From Nitrospinota bacterium (lineage in GTDB: Bacteria; Nitrospinota; Nitrospinia; UBA9942): 14,923 nt of DNA. Shown here piece after piece: positions 6,544 through 13,180 of this stretch. Position 1 is the stretch's first letter. Each line of letters starts with the position of its first letter. Location of the stretch: positions 1 through 14,923 of the forward strand of contig JACRGN010000018.1 of assembly GCA_016234205.1 (NCBI GenBank). Direction: 5' to 3'. The notes under the pieces were generated by a model that did not search any database, had not been told where the DNA came from, and saw only the letters and a list, made by a program, of their open reading frames with translations. A program made the translations under genes and the position numbers.

Positions 6544-6570
6544 TTATCGGAAATCAGGAGAGAAACTTTA
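6544..6570 (-). promoter_or_regulatory. fliC: Near-perfect sigma-28 (FliA) promoter of fliC
   Basis: The minus strand reads TAAAGTTT (6570-6563), exactly 11 bases, then TCCGATAA (6551-6544). That is 15 of 16 positions of the enterobacterial consensus with ideal spacing. It implies a FliA/FlgM late-class hierarchy elsewhere in the genome. It follows directly after the terminator-like hairpin of the upstream sugar operon. Confidence 0.93.
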
Positions 6571-6589
6571 ATGTTTTTTACGGCAGGAA

Positions 6590-6676
6590 ATTATAAAAAA
6601 AATTGCCACAGAGGCACGGAGACACAGAGATTTCTTTAATTTATTTTTTTTCTCAGTGCCTCTGTGTCTCTGTGGC
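6590..6676 (-). terminator. Terminator-like GCCACAGAG inverted repeat after the sugar operon
   Basis: Arms of 8-bp words (GCCACAGA GGCACGGA GACACAGA; 6605-6628, and the reverse complement at 6652-6676) form a long stem. On the minus strand the stem is followed by AATTTTTTTT. It lies 14 bases after the spsF-like stop, so it can end the sugar operon before the fliC promoter. The same TCTCTGTGGC-type sequence is a widespread interspersed repeat, so terminator function may be acquired. Confidence 0.7.
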
Positions 6677-6690
6677 TTATTAGGTTTTTG

Positions 6691-7509
6691 TTATTTCACA
6701 CGCCAGTCTTTCTGGGAAATATGGATATTAATTTTTGAAAGGGGATGGTTGCTTTCAAGGAGAGAAATTGCCTGAGATGTTTCAATAATTTTTCCTTCTG
6801 AATAAAGCCTTCTGTATATTTTTCTTATTAAACTTAAATCTTCCTCTGTATCTACTGTAAACCTGAATGACCTGCCCTCCAGATATGGAGGGGGTTTGGT
6901 ACAATTCACATTGAATTCATTCAGGTGGTCTAATATGTAGGTAGTTACATGCTCCCTGTATCTTTTGTCCTTTGCTATTGACTTGAGTTTCTTTAAGACA
7001 TCATAATTTATCACCTCACCTGCAGTCCCTATGGGAATAGGGGAATAATTATAAGTATATTCAGCTTTTTTAGATAAATGGCTGTCAATCATCTCGTCTA
7101 AATACCCTATATCTATAAGTGGATTATCGCCACATATCCTCACAACAATAGCTTGTGCTGAATCCTGCCCTGAACCTTGTCCTGAACTTGATTCATGGAT
7201 TGTTTCACGGGCTATTTCAGCATCGGTAGATACAGACTCTACAGCACCAATAAACCTCTCCAATACATCATCTTCCGAGCCTGCATAATATGGAATGGAT
7301 AATTTTTTTGAGAGGTTTATAATAGGACGGTCTTTTATATTATTTGAGGTGGCAATTATAATATTGTGGATTTTTCTTGAGGTGGAAATTCTGTTAATTA
7401 TATGCTCAAGCATGGGAATACCGCATATCTTCTTCAAAGATTTCCCCGGCAGTCTCTCTGAACCCATACGGGCTTGAACTATCGCAACAATCTTTTTCAA
7501 ATTGTACAA
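6691..7509 (-). CDS. spsF: SpsF/NeuA-like cytidylyltransferase
   Basis: This family activates acidic sugars with CTP to give CMP-sugars in the cytoplasm. The signature KIVAIVQARMGSERLPGKSL covers residues 6-25 (the nucleotide-binding loop), followed by IPMLEHIINRIS and, later, VVRICGDNPLID, where the Asp is expected to help bind metal. At 272 residues it is near the family length (about 240) plus an inserted SSSGQGSGQDS (about 107-117) made by a repeat-like array just before VVRICGD. No ATG lies before the nucleotide-binding loop: the start must be TTG, at 7509 or 7500, with no Shine-Dalgarno, directly beside a word element. It is the last gene of the sugar block. Specificity (pseudaminic, legionaminic or other) cannot be read from sequence. 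Confidence 0.85.
   Translation of the reverse strand: MYNLKKIVAIVQARMGSERLPGKSLKKICGIPMLEHIINRISTSRKIHNIIIATSNNIKDRPIINLSKKLSIPYYAGSEDDVLERFIGAVESVSTDAEIARETIHESSSGQGSGQDSAQAIVVRICGDNPLIDIGYLDEMIDSHLSKKAEYTYNYSPIPIGTAGEVINYDVLKKLKSIAKDKRYREHVTTYILDHLNEFNVNCTKPPPYLEGRSFRFTVDTEEDLSLIRKIYRRLYSEGKIIETSQAISLLESNHPLSKINIHISQKDWRVK
7162..7196. repeat. spsF: CCTGAAC word array inside spsF
   Basis: A short degenerate run of TCCTGCCCTGAACC, TTGTCCTGAAC and TTGATTC words (unit about 11 bp). In frame it encodes a Ser/Gly/Gln-rich insert upstream of the conserved VVRICGD strand. Confidence 0.55.
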
Positions 7510-7512
7510 TTA

Positions 7513-7652
7513 GCCACTGACTTACACAGACTAAATCAAAACAAGAAGTTGAGAAGCTAAGAAGATCGGAAGATGAAAATTGCAAAACCCCATAACTTCT
7601 TAACTTCTCATCATCTTATCTTCATATTGTTAAGTCCGTGAAAGTCTGTGGC
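7513..7652. repeat. Nested pair of word elements between the dehydrogenase and spsF
   Basis: The outer arms GCCACTGACTTACACAGAC (7513-7531) and GTCCGTGAAAGTCTGTGGC (7634-7652) are imperfect reverse complements. Inside lies a second element (about 7543-7624) with octamers AGAAGTTG, AGAAGCTA, AGAAGATC answered by TAACTTCT, TAACTTCT, CATCATCT. One element appears inserted into the loop of the other. It fills nearly the whole 153-base gap. Confidence 0.8.
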
Positions 7653-7662
7653 GAAAATTTGC

Positions 7663-8712
7663 TCAATTCAGTGGCAGGAAGACCCTTTTTCCGCCCAATT
7701 TTGCCGACTCATATATAGCCATTATTATCTCAAGTGCTGCCCTGCCATCCTCTCCGCTGGAAATACTCTCATGCCCGTTATTCATACATCCAATGAGGTC
7801 TTCAATACCGCCGAGGAAGGGGTTTATCTCCATTTCGGGGCTTGGAAATTCAACCCTCTCTAATTCCTGAAAACCACTAAACCTATGGCTCGGCTTGGTC
7901 AGATAAAGCTCTTTTACGCCGTTACCTATAAGTATCCTCCCCTCCGAACCTTGAATATCCAGCTCAAAACTGAAATACTTTCTAACCCCTCCACCCTCCA
8001 CAACAGCATTCACACCGTTTTTAAAGCGGATCAGGCCAAGGGCAGTCTTCTCAATATAATCCTCCGCTTCCCTCTCATCATATCCTGAAACCCATTCTGC
8101 ATCCCCTGCAAAAAAGCGGAGGAGGTCTGTGAGATGAGTTCCATCATGAAACATTGGACCTCCGCCATATTTATCAACAGGGAGTTCGGGCGGAGAATTG
8201 GAAAGGGCATTGCCTACTATTGTCCTTACTTCCCCTATCACTCCCTCTTTTATCAACTCCCTTGCCTTTCTGTAATGGGGGTCCCATCTCCTCTCATGTC
8301 CTACTATTAGCTTTACCCCCTTTTTTTTACATACATCCACCATTTCATTAGCCTGCTTGATATTGACTGCAATCGGTTTTTCACAATATATACCGCGAAC
8401 TCCTGACTCTGCTGCAGCTATTACCATATCCCTGTGATACTCAGTCCATGCTGCAACACTTACAATGTCAAGTTTCTCGTTCTTAAGCATTTCATTAAAA
8501 TCTTTATACAGCCTCTTTATACCCCACCTCTTTCCAAATGAGGTCAACCTCTCTTTATTTATATCACTGGCAGACAGCATCTCCGTCTCGGAGTGGAGAT
8601 GAAAGGCACCTGCATGGGTGCATGGCTTCTGCCTGAGAGGGTCATCCTCTAAAATGCTTGCAATCCTTCCGCAGCCAATAATTCCAACCCTGTATCTTGT
8701 AATATTTTTCAT
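7663..8712 (-). CDS. Gfo/Idh/MocA-family sugar dehydrogenase
   Basis: This is a predicted NAD(P)-dependent oxidoreductase acting on a sugar or sugar nucleotide. The 349-residue product has an N-terminal Rossmann fold with VGIIGCGRIAS (residues 9-19), the family EKPIA motif (111-115) carrying the catalytic-site lysine, and a C-terminal alpha/beta domain with GGGPMFHDGTHLTDLLRF. Length and layout are normal and uninterrupted. The start is ATG at 8712, with no Shine-Dalgarno; the preceding bases belong to a word element. It lies between the PseG-like and SpsF-like genes, so it probably modifies an intermediate or makes a variant nonulosonic acid. Its substrate cannot be named. Confidence 0.88.
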   Translation of the reverse strand: MKNITRYRVGIIGCGRIASILEDDPLRQKPCTHAGAFHLHSETEMLSASDINKERLTSFGKRWGIKRLYKDFNEMLKNEKLDIVSVAAWTEYHRDMVIAAAESGVRGIYCEKPIAVNIKQANEMVDVCKKKGVKLIVGHERRWDPHYRKARELIKEGVIGEVRTIVGNALSNSPPELPVDKYGGGPMFHDGTHLTDLLRFFAGDAEWVSGYDEREAEDYIEKTALGLIRFKNGVNAVVEGGGVRKYFSFELDIQGSEGRILIGNGVKELYLTKPSHRFSGFQELERVEFPSPEMEINPFLGGIEDLIGCMNNGHESISSGEDGRAALEIIMAIYESAKLGGKRVFLPLN

Positions 8713-8716
8713 ATTT

Positions 8717-8789
8717 TTAAGTTACAAGTTTCAAGTTGCAAGTCTCAAGTTTTTTTCTTGCATCTTGTATCTTGCGACTTGCATCTTAA
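8717..8789. repeat. CAAGTT/CTTGCAT heptamer element forming the end of the pseG-like gene
   Basis: Left heptamers ACAAGTT, TCAAGTT, GCAAGTC, TCAAGTT, a T-run, then CTTGCAT, CTTGTAT, CTTGCGA, CTTGCAT. The left and right arms are reverse complements of each other. The array supplies the last 18 or so codons and the stop of the gene above it and fills the gap to the dehydrogenase gene. Confidence 0.85.
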
Positions 8790-9813
8790 TTATCTCTGCA
8801 ACCCTATATACACCTTTACCATCTACCAACCTTCTGCCTGTATTACTCATTTTCTTTCGTCTGTCATAGTCATTAAGCAATTCCTTAAAACTCTCAGAGA
8901 CCATATCGTTTGTAACATCACTGAAAAAGCCAAGGTATTTACCAAATCCCCTCTTTTGAAACTCCTTCGCTGCCATCTCCTGATATTTGTCCTGCGCTAT
9001 TACAATCACAGGAAGACCTGTTGATGCCGCCTCATAAAGAGTAATACCTCCGGCAACAAATGCCATATCCTCCTTTGCCATCAATTCCGCCATATTCTTT
9101 ACATCCTTGTGAATTCTGTCCCTTCGACTTCGCTCAGGGCATGCTTCTGTCTTCTGACTTCTGACTTCTGACTTCTCTTTATACGCTATCCCAATCACTA
9201 CATCTATATTTATAAGTTCTGAGTAATGAGTAATGAGTAATGAATTTAGTATCTTTTCAGTTTGCATAGTGGGGTCGCTTCCCCCCATAGTTATCAAGAT
9301 ATTTTTCACATCTTTTCTTATATTTCTTAAATGGAAAGGTTTGTCACGAAAACTATCATTAATAACAGTATATTCTCCTCCAGTATAAAAAGACTGACTA
9401 TTTACTCTTGGCTGTTTAGTTATAACCAATGATGGATTTATAACCACATCGGCAATCTCACCATTCAATAACATATCATCAAAGACTATATTTGCTATCC
9501 CCCTCTTCTTTGCATTATCACCATACTCCGAACGGCTTACATGGTGCGGGAAGTCTATAAATAAGACCTCAGGCATTACTTCATCAAATATCTTATCTAT
9601 CTTATCCTCAAGATACCTTACATCAAACCCTTCCGATTTAACTTTATTACTTACAGTGGAGAGGCATTCCTCAGAATCATAACCATTTTTAAGACAAAAA
9701 CTTACACCTATTTTGTCCTTGCGAAGGAGATTTGCCAGAGACAGGCACCTCATTACATGCCCCATCCCTATTTCATGGCCGCCAATAGTAATTATTAAGA
9801 CCTTACTCTGCAT
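8731..9813 (-). CDS. pseG: PseG/SpsG-like UDP-sugar hydrolase with three repeat insertions
   Basis: PseG removes UDP from the 2,4-diacetamido-trideoxy sugar before condensation with pyruvate. The MurG/GT28-like fold is visible: GGHEIGMGHVMRCLSLANLL at about 11-30, with the catalytic-type His19, and AGGITLYEAASTGLPVIVIA in the C-terminal half. The product is 360 residues against about 275 for the C. jejuni enzyme. Part of the excess is repeat-derived: a GAGTAAT array (about residues 190-198), a stretch ending ACPERSRRD (about 212-232), and a tail KMQVARYKMQEKNLRLAT that ends in a repeat-supplied stop. The start is ATG at 9813 with weak AGG, 38 bases after neuB. Whether the enzyme is still active is uncertain. 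Confidence 0.83.
   Translation of the reverse strand: MQSKVLIITIGGHEIGMGHVMRCLSLANLLRKDKIGVSFCLKNGYDSEECLSTVSNKVKSEGFDVRYLEDKIDKIFDEVMPEVLFIDFPHHVSRSEYGDNAKKRGIANIVFDDMLLNGEIADVVINPSLVITKQPRVNSQSFYTGGEYTVINDSFRDKPFHLRNIRKDVKNILITMGGSDPTMQTEKILNSLLITHYSELINIDVVIGIAYKEKSEVRSQKTEACPERSRRDRIHKDVKNMAELMAKEDMAFVAGGITLYEAASTGLPVIVIAQDKYQEMAAKEFQKRGFGKYLGFFSDVTNDMVSESFKELLNDYDRRKKMSNTGRRLVDGKGVYRVAEIIKMQVARYKMQEKNLRLAT
9121..9175. repeat. pseG: CTTCGACTTCGCTCAGG repeat plus TTCTGAC heptamers inside pseG
   Basis: CCTTCGACTTCGCTCAGGGC (9121-9140) is one half of a widespread interspersed repeat whose translation CPERSRR is often seen in environmental proteins. It is followed by three TTCTGAC heptamers (about 9151-9175). 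The frame is kept. Confidence 0.85.
9221..9244. repeat. pseG: GAGTAAT heptamer array inside pseG
   Basis: Three perfect GAGTAAT units and a partial fourth. On the coding strand they encode ITHYSELI. The same heptamer is familiar from cyanobacterial STRR repeats. Confidence 0.8.
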
Positions 9814-9851
9814 CTATGCCTACTTATTTATCGTAATTTATTAGGAAAAAC

Positions 9852-10898
9852 TTAACCTATCATATCCCATTTAATTGTCTCATCTGAATTGATGTCAATA
9901 AGTGCAACCTTTCCCAGGACTTCATTTATACTTAATGGGGCAATACCTGTCCCGGGTCTCTTAGCCGTTATCATTGAAGGGGCAATCCTTGTCCCTTTTG
10001 ATATATCCCTCTTGGCAATCAAACTCCTGCGGGCTAAAACCCTCACCTCTTCCTCAGCCTTCACATAGGTTTTGTCAGAAAGCCCCAATATCTTTTCAGT
10101 ATCTCTTATCATCCTGACCATATCAGCCATCTCTTTTGGATTCATTGAGTGGCAGTGGTCAGGACCATCCATCAGTTTATTAAGCGTAAAATGTTTTTCT
10201 ATAAGAACAGCACCTGATGCAACTGCAAGAGAAGGGACAAAAATATCATCCGTATGGTCAGAATATCCTACAGGAAATTTAAACTCATTTTTTAGTGTCC
10301 CTATTGCCCTTAAGTTTAAATCTTCTTTCTTTGCAGGATGAGAGATAGTCGCATGGAGCAATACAATATTTTTACAACCGCCAGCTTCAAGAGTTTTTAC
10401 TGCCATTTTAACTTCATCCATTGTAGACATCCCTGTAGACAGAATAGCGGGCAGACCTTTCCTGCCAATATATCTTAACAGGGGAAGGTTTGTAATCTCT
10501 GCCGATGCAATCTTAAACACCTTTACATCAAGATTAAAAAGAAAATCAACTGCACTTTCACTAAATGGACTTGAAAAAAATATAAGACCCATTGACTCTG
10601 CTAAAGCTTTTAATGATTTGTATGAGTCTTGTGGCAGCTCAAGCCTCTTAAACATCTCATACATGGATTCAGAAGAACCTGTTTCCTTCTTCATGTATTC
10701 ATCCTTTGGAGTATTTACTGCTACCAAATCTTCTGCCTTAAAGGTCTGAAATTTTACAGCGTCTACACCTGCATCCGCAGCAGCCCTTATCAATTTTTCA
10801 GTAATTAGAGGGTCACCGTTGTGGTTGACTCCAATCTCAGCAACAATGAATACCGGATGCCCTTCACCGATTACCCTATTACCAATTTTTATATTCAT
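9852..10898 (-). CDS. neuB: NeuB/SpsE-family nonulosonic acid synthase
   Basis: It condenses phosphoenolpyruvate with a 6-carbon amino sugar to give a 9-carbon nonulosonic acid. The 348-residue product has the NeuB TIM barrel (EIGVNHNGD 21-29, AVKFQTF 47-53, GYSDH 211-215, EKHFTL 234-239, GPDH 245-248) and a C-terminal SAF (antifreeze-like) domain from about 290 (ARRSLIAKRDISKGTRI). The strand usually reading LHCTS-YPAP is LHATISHPAK here, an unusual variant near the active site. The start is ATG at 10898 with no Shine-Dalgarno, directly behind a word element. Together with the PseG- and SpsF-like genes it forms the SpsE/F/G-type core. Which sugar it makes (Neu, Leg, Pse or other) cannot be decided here. 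Confidence 0.93.
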   Translation of the reverse strand: MNIKIGNRVIGEGHPVFIVAEIGVNHNGDPLITEKLIRAAADAGVDAVKFQTFKAEDLVAVNTPKDEYMKKETGSSESMYEMFKRLELPQDSYKSLKALAESMGLIFFSSPFSESAVDFLFNLDVKVFKIASAEITNLPLLRYIGRKGLPAILSTGMSTMDEVKMAVKTLEAGGCKNIVLLHATISHPAKKEDLNLRAIGTLKNEFKFPVGYSDHTDDIFVPSLAVASGAVLIEKHFTLNKLMDGPDHCHSMNPKEMADMVRMIRDTEKILGLSDKTYVKAEEEVRVLARRSLIAKRDISKGTRIAPSMITAKRPGTGIAPLSINEVLGKVALIDINSDETIKWDMIG

Positions 10899-10912
10899 AA
10901 GAACAAAGACTT

Positions 10913-11030
10913 GAACACGAATAACACTAATGGGGCGAATTACACGAATAACTACTAATTACAGAAAATATTTTTACTTTCAATTTTAGTTTTTATTCGT
11001 GCCATTCGTATATTCGTGAAATTCGTGTTC
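10913..11030. repeat. ATTCGTG element before neuB
   Basis: The left end GAACACGAAT is matched perfectly by the right end ATTCGTGTTC; between them run degenerate CGAAT-type words and then ATTCGTG-type words. It fills most of the 181-base gap between the ATP-grasp gene and neuB. The same ends occur in the element at 12043-12169. Confidence 0.85.
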
Positions 11031-11079
11031 CAGAATTTTATAATTTCCTTATTTTTGAATTTTGCATTTTTAATTTTTA

Positions 11080-12033
11080 TCAGATGTATATGCTCTCTTC
11101 AAAACTTGTCATTATCAACCCATCCTTAAAATCCCCAATGCACGGCTCAGGCGGATTTCCATTGAGCATACCTATAATCATGGCAGGAAAATCTGCCCCT
11201 GCATTTATAGTAAGCTGGATTGCACCCGAAAAACGGGGATTCACCTCAAAGAATGTTATGTCTCCATTCACTTTGCACTGAAGATTCGCAGGCCCTATTA
11301 TATTTAATTCCTCAGCCGCCCTCACACCCTGCTCTATCAATACATTATCCTTTACAGTCTTCCCCCTGTCACAAACCCCCGAACGGATAACCATTCGCTC
11401 CCTCGGGACAACGGACAAGACTTTCCCTTTCATATTACAAAGGACATCTATAGTATATTCCCTGCCTTCCAGAAATCTCTGGACAATAGGTTCTTTTATA
11501 TACTCAACAAAGAAACTCAACTCCCTTTCATTCCTTACAGGATAGGCATTTATACTCCCCCTGCCAAATCTCGGTTTTATGAAGAGCGGATACTGGACAA
11601 CAGAATAATCAATCTCATCAGGCAGAAGTGTTTCAGGGAATGGGAGACCCCTCTTTTTAAAAAACTTGAAAGTCTCATATTTATCGTTACAAATCTTACA
11701 GGTCCTTTCATCAGAGATAAGGATTAATATCCCATCTTTTTTAAACTCATCTTTGTATCTTCCAAATGTTGGCAGTTCTTCATCAATGGTAGGAATGACA
11801 AGGGTTATATCTTCCTTTTTGCATATCTCCTTTATTGCAGGGATATACTCAGGAGATGATGATAGGGGAACTAAATGATGACTGTCTGTAAAATAAAGGG
11901 CAGGGGAGAGAGAGTCTGTATCTGTGGCTATAACCCTCCCCCTGCACCCATTAGTATTTATAGCCCTGACAAAATTCTTAACCAAAGCTACCCTTCTTGA
12001 TGCTGCAGTTATAAGAATGTTTATATTTTTCAT
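11080..12033 (-). CDS. ATP-grasp ligase (carbamoyl-phosphate synthase-like)
   Basis: ATP-grasp enzymes join a carboxylate, activated as an acyl phosphate, to an amine or similar nucleophile. The 317-residue product shows an N-terminal Rossmann-like pre-ATP-grasp domain (ILITAASRRVALVKNF), the ATP-binding core (YPLFIKPRFGRGSINAYPV, then EPIVQRFLEGREYTIDVL) and the Mg-binding FFEVNPRFSG (about 262-270). It is the single-lobe, short CarB-like form, not a true carbamoyl-phosphate synthase. I start at the ATG at 12033; the 22 residues upstream from 12099 come from a repeat. No Shine-Dalgarno is seen. Being next to neuB it may attach an amino or acyl group to the sugar; this is inference. Related elements bracket it on both sides. 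Confidence 0.87.
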   Translation of the reverse strand: MKNINILITAASRRVALVKNFVRAINTNGCRGRVIATDTDSLSPALYFTDSHHLVPLSSSPEYIPAIKEICKKEDITLVIPTIDEELPTFGRYKDEFKKDGILILISDERTCKICNDKYETFKFFKKRGLPFPETLLPDEIDYSVVQYPLFIKPRFGRGSINAYPVRNERELSFFVEYIKEPIVQRFLEGREYTIDVLCNMKGKVLSVVPRERMVIRSGVCDRGKTVKDNVLIEQGVRAAEELNIIGPANLQCKVNGDITFFEVNPRFSGAIQLTINAGADFPAMIIGMLNGNPPEPCIGDFKDGLIMTSFEESIYI

Positions 12034-12042
12034 AGAAATATG

Positions 12043-12169
12043 GAACACTAATTCCACGAATATACGAATGTCACGAATAAGTGCGTTCGGGGAACGCACC
12101 CTACAGTAGGGTCTGTTCCCCGAACAGACCCTAATTTGTGTAATTTGTCAATTCGTGTCATTCGTGTTC
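12043..12169. repeat. ATTCGTG element carrying a nested double-hairpin insert
   Basis: The outer ends GAACAC/GTGTTC and CGAAT/ATTCG words match the element at 10913-11030. Between the arms lies a foreign block (12081-12131) of two hairpins: GTGCGTT-CGGGG-AACGCAC and GGGTCTGTT-CCCCG-AACAGACCC. The two loops, CGGGG and CCCCG, are perfectly complementary and could kiss or pair. The whole fills the gap before the ATP-grasp gene. Confidence 0.85.
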
Positions 12170-12183
12170 ATGTCTTTGTTCTT

Positions 12184-13110
12184 TTATGAGGGACAGTTTG
12201 AGCATATATCTGGAACTCTCCCCTCCCTAAAGCCTTCCCTGAACCCCTGATATTTCTCACCATGAAATACCTTATCAATCGAATCTTCAAATATATTACC
12301 AAAATTATAGACTAAAGGATCCATTCTCAAACAGCATGGTGTAATAAAACCATCGTAAGTTATATATATGCCGCCATTGGGCCACCAGCATGTATGAAAC
12401 TTTTTTTCAGATGTCGTAAAACTGAATCCAAGATTATATCTCTTGCATTTATCACTTAAGCTATTCATTAACCCGCTCTCAATATCGGCATCATGAATAA
12501 GAATTTTAGGGTCGGGAATTTGCGGCTGACCACTGACCACTGACTGCTGTGTATATTGAACCGCCATAACAAATCTCACTTTATCAACCATTAATTTAGC
12601 AGCCCTCTCAGGAATATCCAGAACCTCTTCTAAATTATTCCTTGTAATAACAGTATGAAGAGATATTTCTACCGGAATCTTATTTTTATTCCTTATTTCA
12701 ACAATATCTTTAATGTTTCTGACAATCCTGTCAAAATCCGAACCCTTTCTTATCTCTTCAAATTTTTCTCTGGTTGCTGCATCAAATGAGATTATACACT
12801 GAACAATTGAGTTTAGCAGTTTCTCTCCATCTATCTTGTCAAGGAGCATTCCATTTGTTGCAATACGGCACATAATCCCCTTAGATTTTATAAACTCCAG
12901 CATATCCAATATTTCCGGATTCATCAGAGGCTCTCCAAGACCGAGGAGGCTTATGTCCCTTATGAAAGGCATCATCTTCAGAATATCTTTTAATGTGCTG
13001 ATTGAAAGATGACCGCGCCTCTCTACCGTTACTGTATCATTAATACAATTCTCACATCTAATATTACAGTATGTAGTCGGCTCTATATGTGCGTGATGTG
13101 GAAGATTCAT
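12184..13110 (-). CDS. Radical SAM protein with SPASM-like C-terminal domain
   Basis: It is predicted to cleave S-adenosylmethionine with a 4Fe-4S cluster and carry out a radical modification. The 308-residue product has CNIRCENC (Cys15, Cys19, Cys22) as the CxxxCxxC cluster motif, a GLGEPLMNPEI stretch (the GGEP-type SAM-binding motif), and a Cys-rich end (HTCWWPNGG, ITPCCLRMD, CSNCPS) typical of SPASM/twitch auxiliary clusters. I use the ATG at 13110; an in-frame GTG at 13179 would add 23 residues made of repeat. There is no Shine-Dalgarno at 13110. A CTGACCA heptamer array adds QSVVSGQPQ near residues 187-195. The substrate is unknown; position suggests glycan or flagellar modification. 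Confidence 0.87.
   Translation of the reverse strand: MNLPHHAHIEPTTYCNIRCENCINDTVTVERRGHLSISTLKDILKMMPFIRDISLLGLGEPLMNPEILDMLEFIKSKGIMCRIATNGMLLDKIDGEKLLNSIVQCIISFDAATREKFEEIRKGSDFDRIVRNIKDIVEIRNKNKIPVEISLHTVITRNNLEEVLDIPERAAKLMVDKVRFVMAVQYTQQSVVSGQPQIPDPKILIHDADIESGLMNSLSDKCKRYNLGFSFTTSEKKFHTCWWPNGGIYITYDGFITPCCLRMDPLVYNFGNIFEDSIDKVFHGEKYQGFREGFREGRVPDICSNCPS
12526..12549. repeat. CTGACCA heptamer array inside the radical SAM gene
   Basis: CTGACCA, CTGACCA, CTGACTG and a partial unit. It encodes QQSVVSGQ in frame at about residues 187-195. Confidence 0.75.
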
Positions 13111-13118
13111 AGAAATTA

Positions 13119-13180
13119 AGGATTCAAGGATTCGAGGGTTCAAGTATTTTTCCACTTGACTCCTTGACCCCTTGACCACT
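13119..13180. repeat. 8-bp word element, copy 3, across the GT9-like/radical SAM junction
   Basis: Octamers AAGGATTC, AAGGATTC, GAGGGTTC, a T-rich spacer, then CTTGACTC, CTTGACCC, CTTGACCA. It is a diverged member of the family found at 151-232 and 1168-1256. It provides the C-terminal tail and stop of the GT9-like gene and the bases before the radical SAM start. Confidence 0.85.

Noticed and set aside
8154..9024. Plus-strand frames opposite the dehydrogenase and PseG-like genes
   Set aside because: Shadows of recognised genes on the other strand; the hydrophobic look comes from reverse-complement codons.
12034..12099. Longer ATP-grasp start at 12099
   Set aside because: The extension is translated from the nested repeat; the Rossmann start ILITAASRR follows the ATG at 12033.
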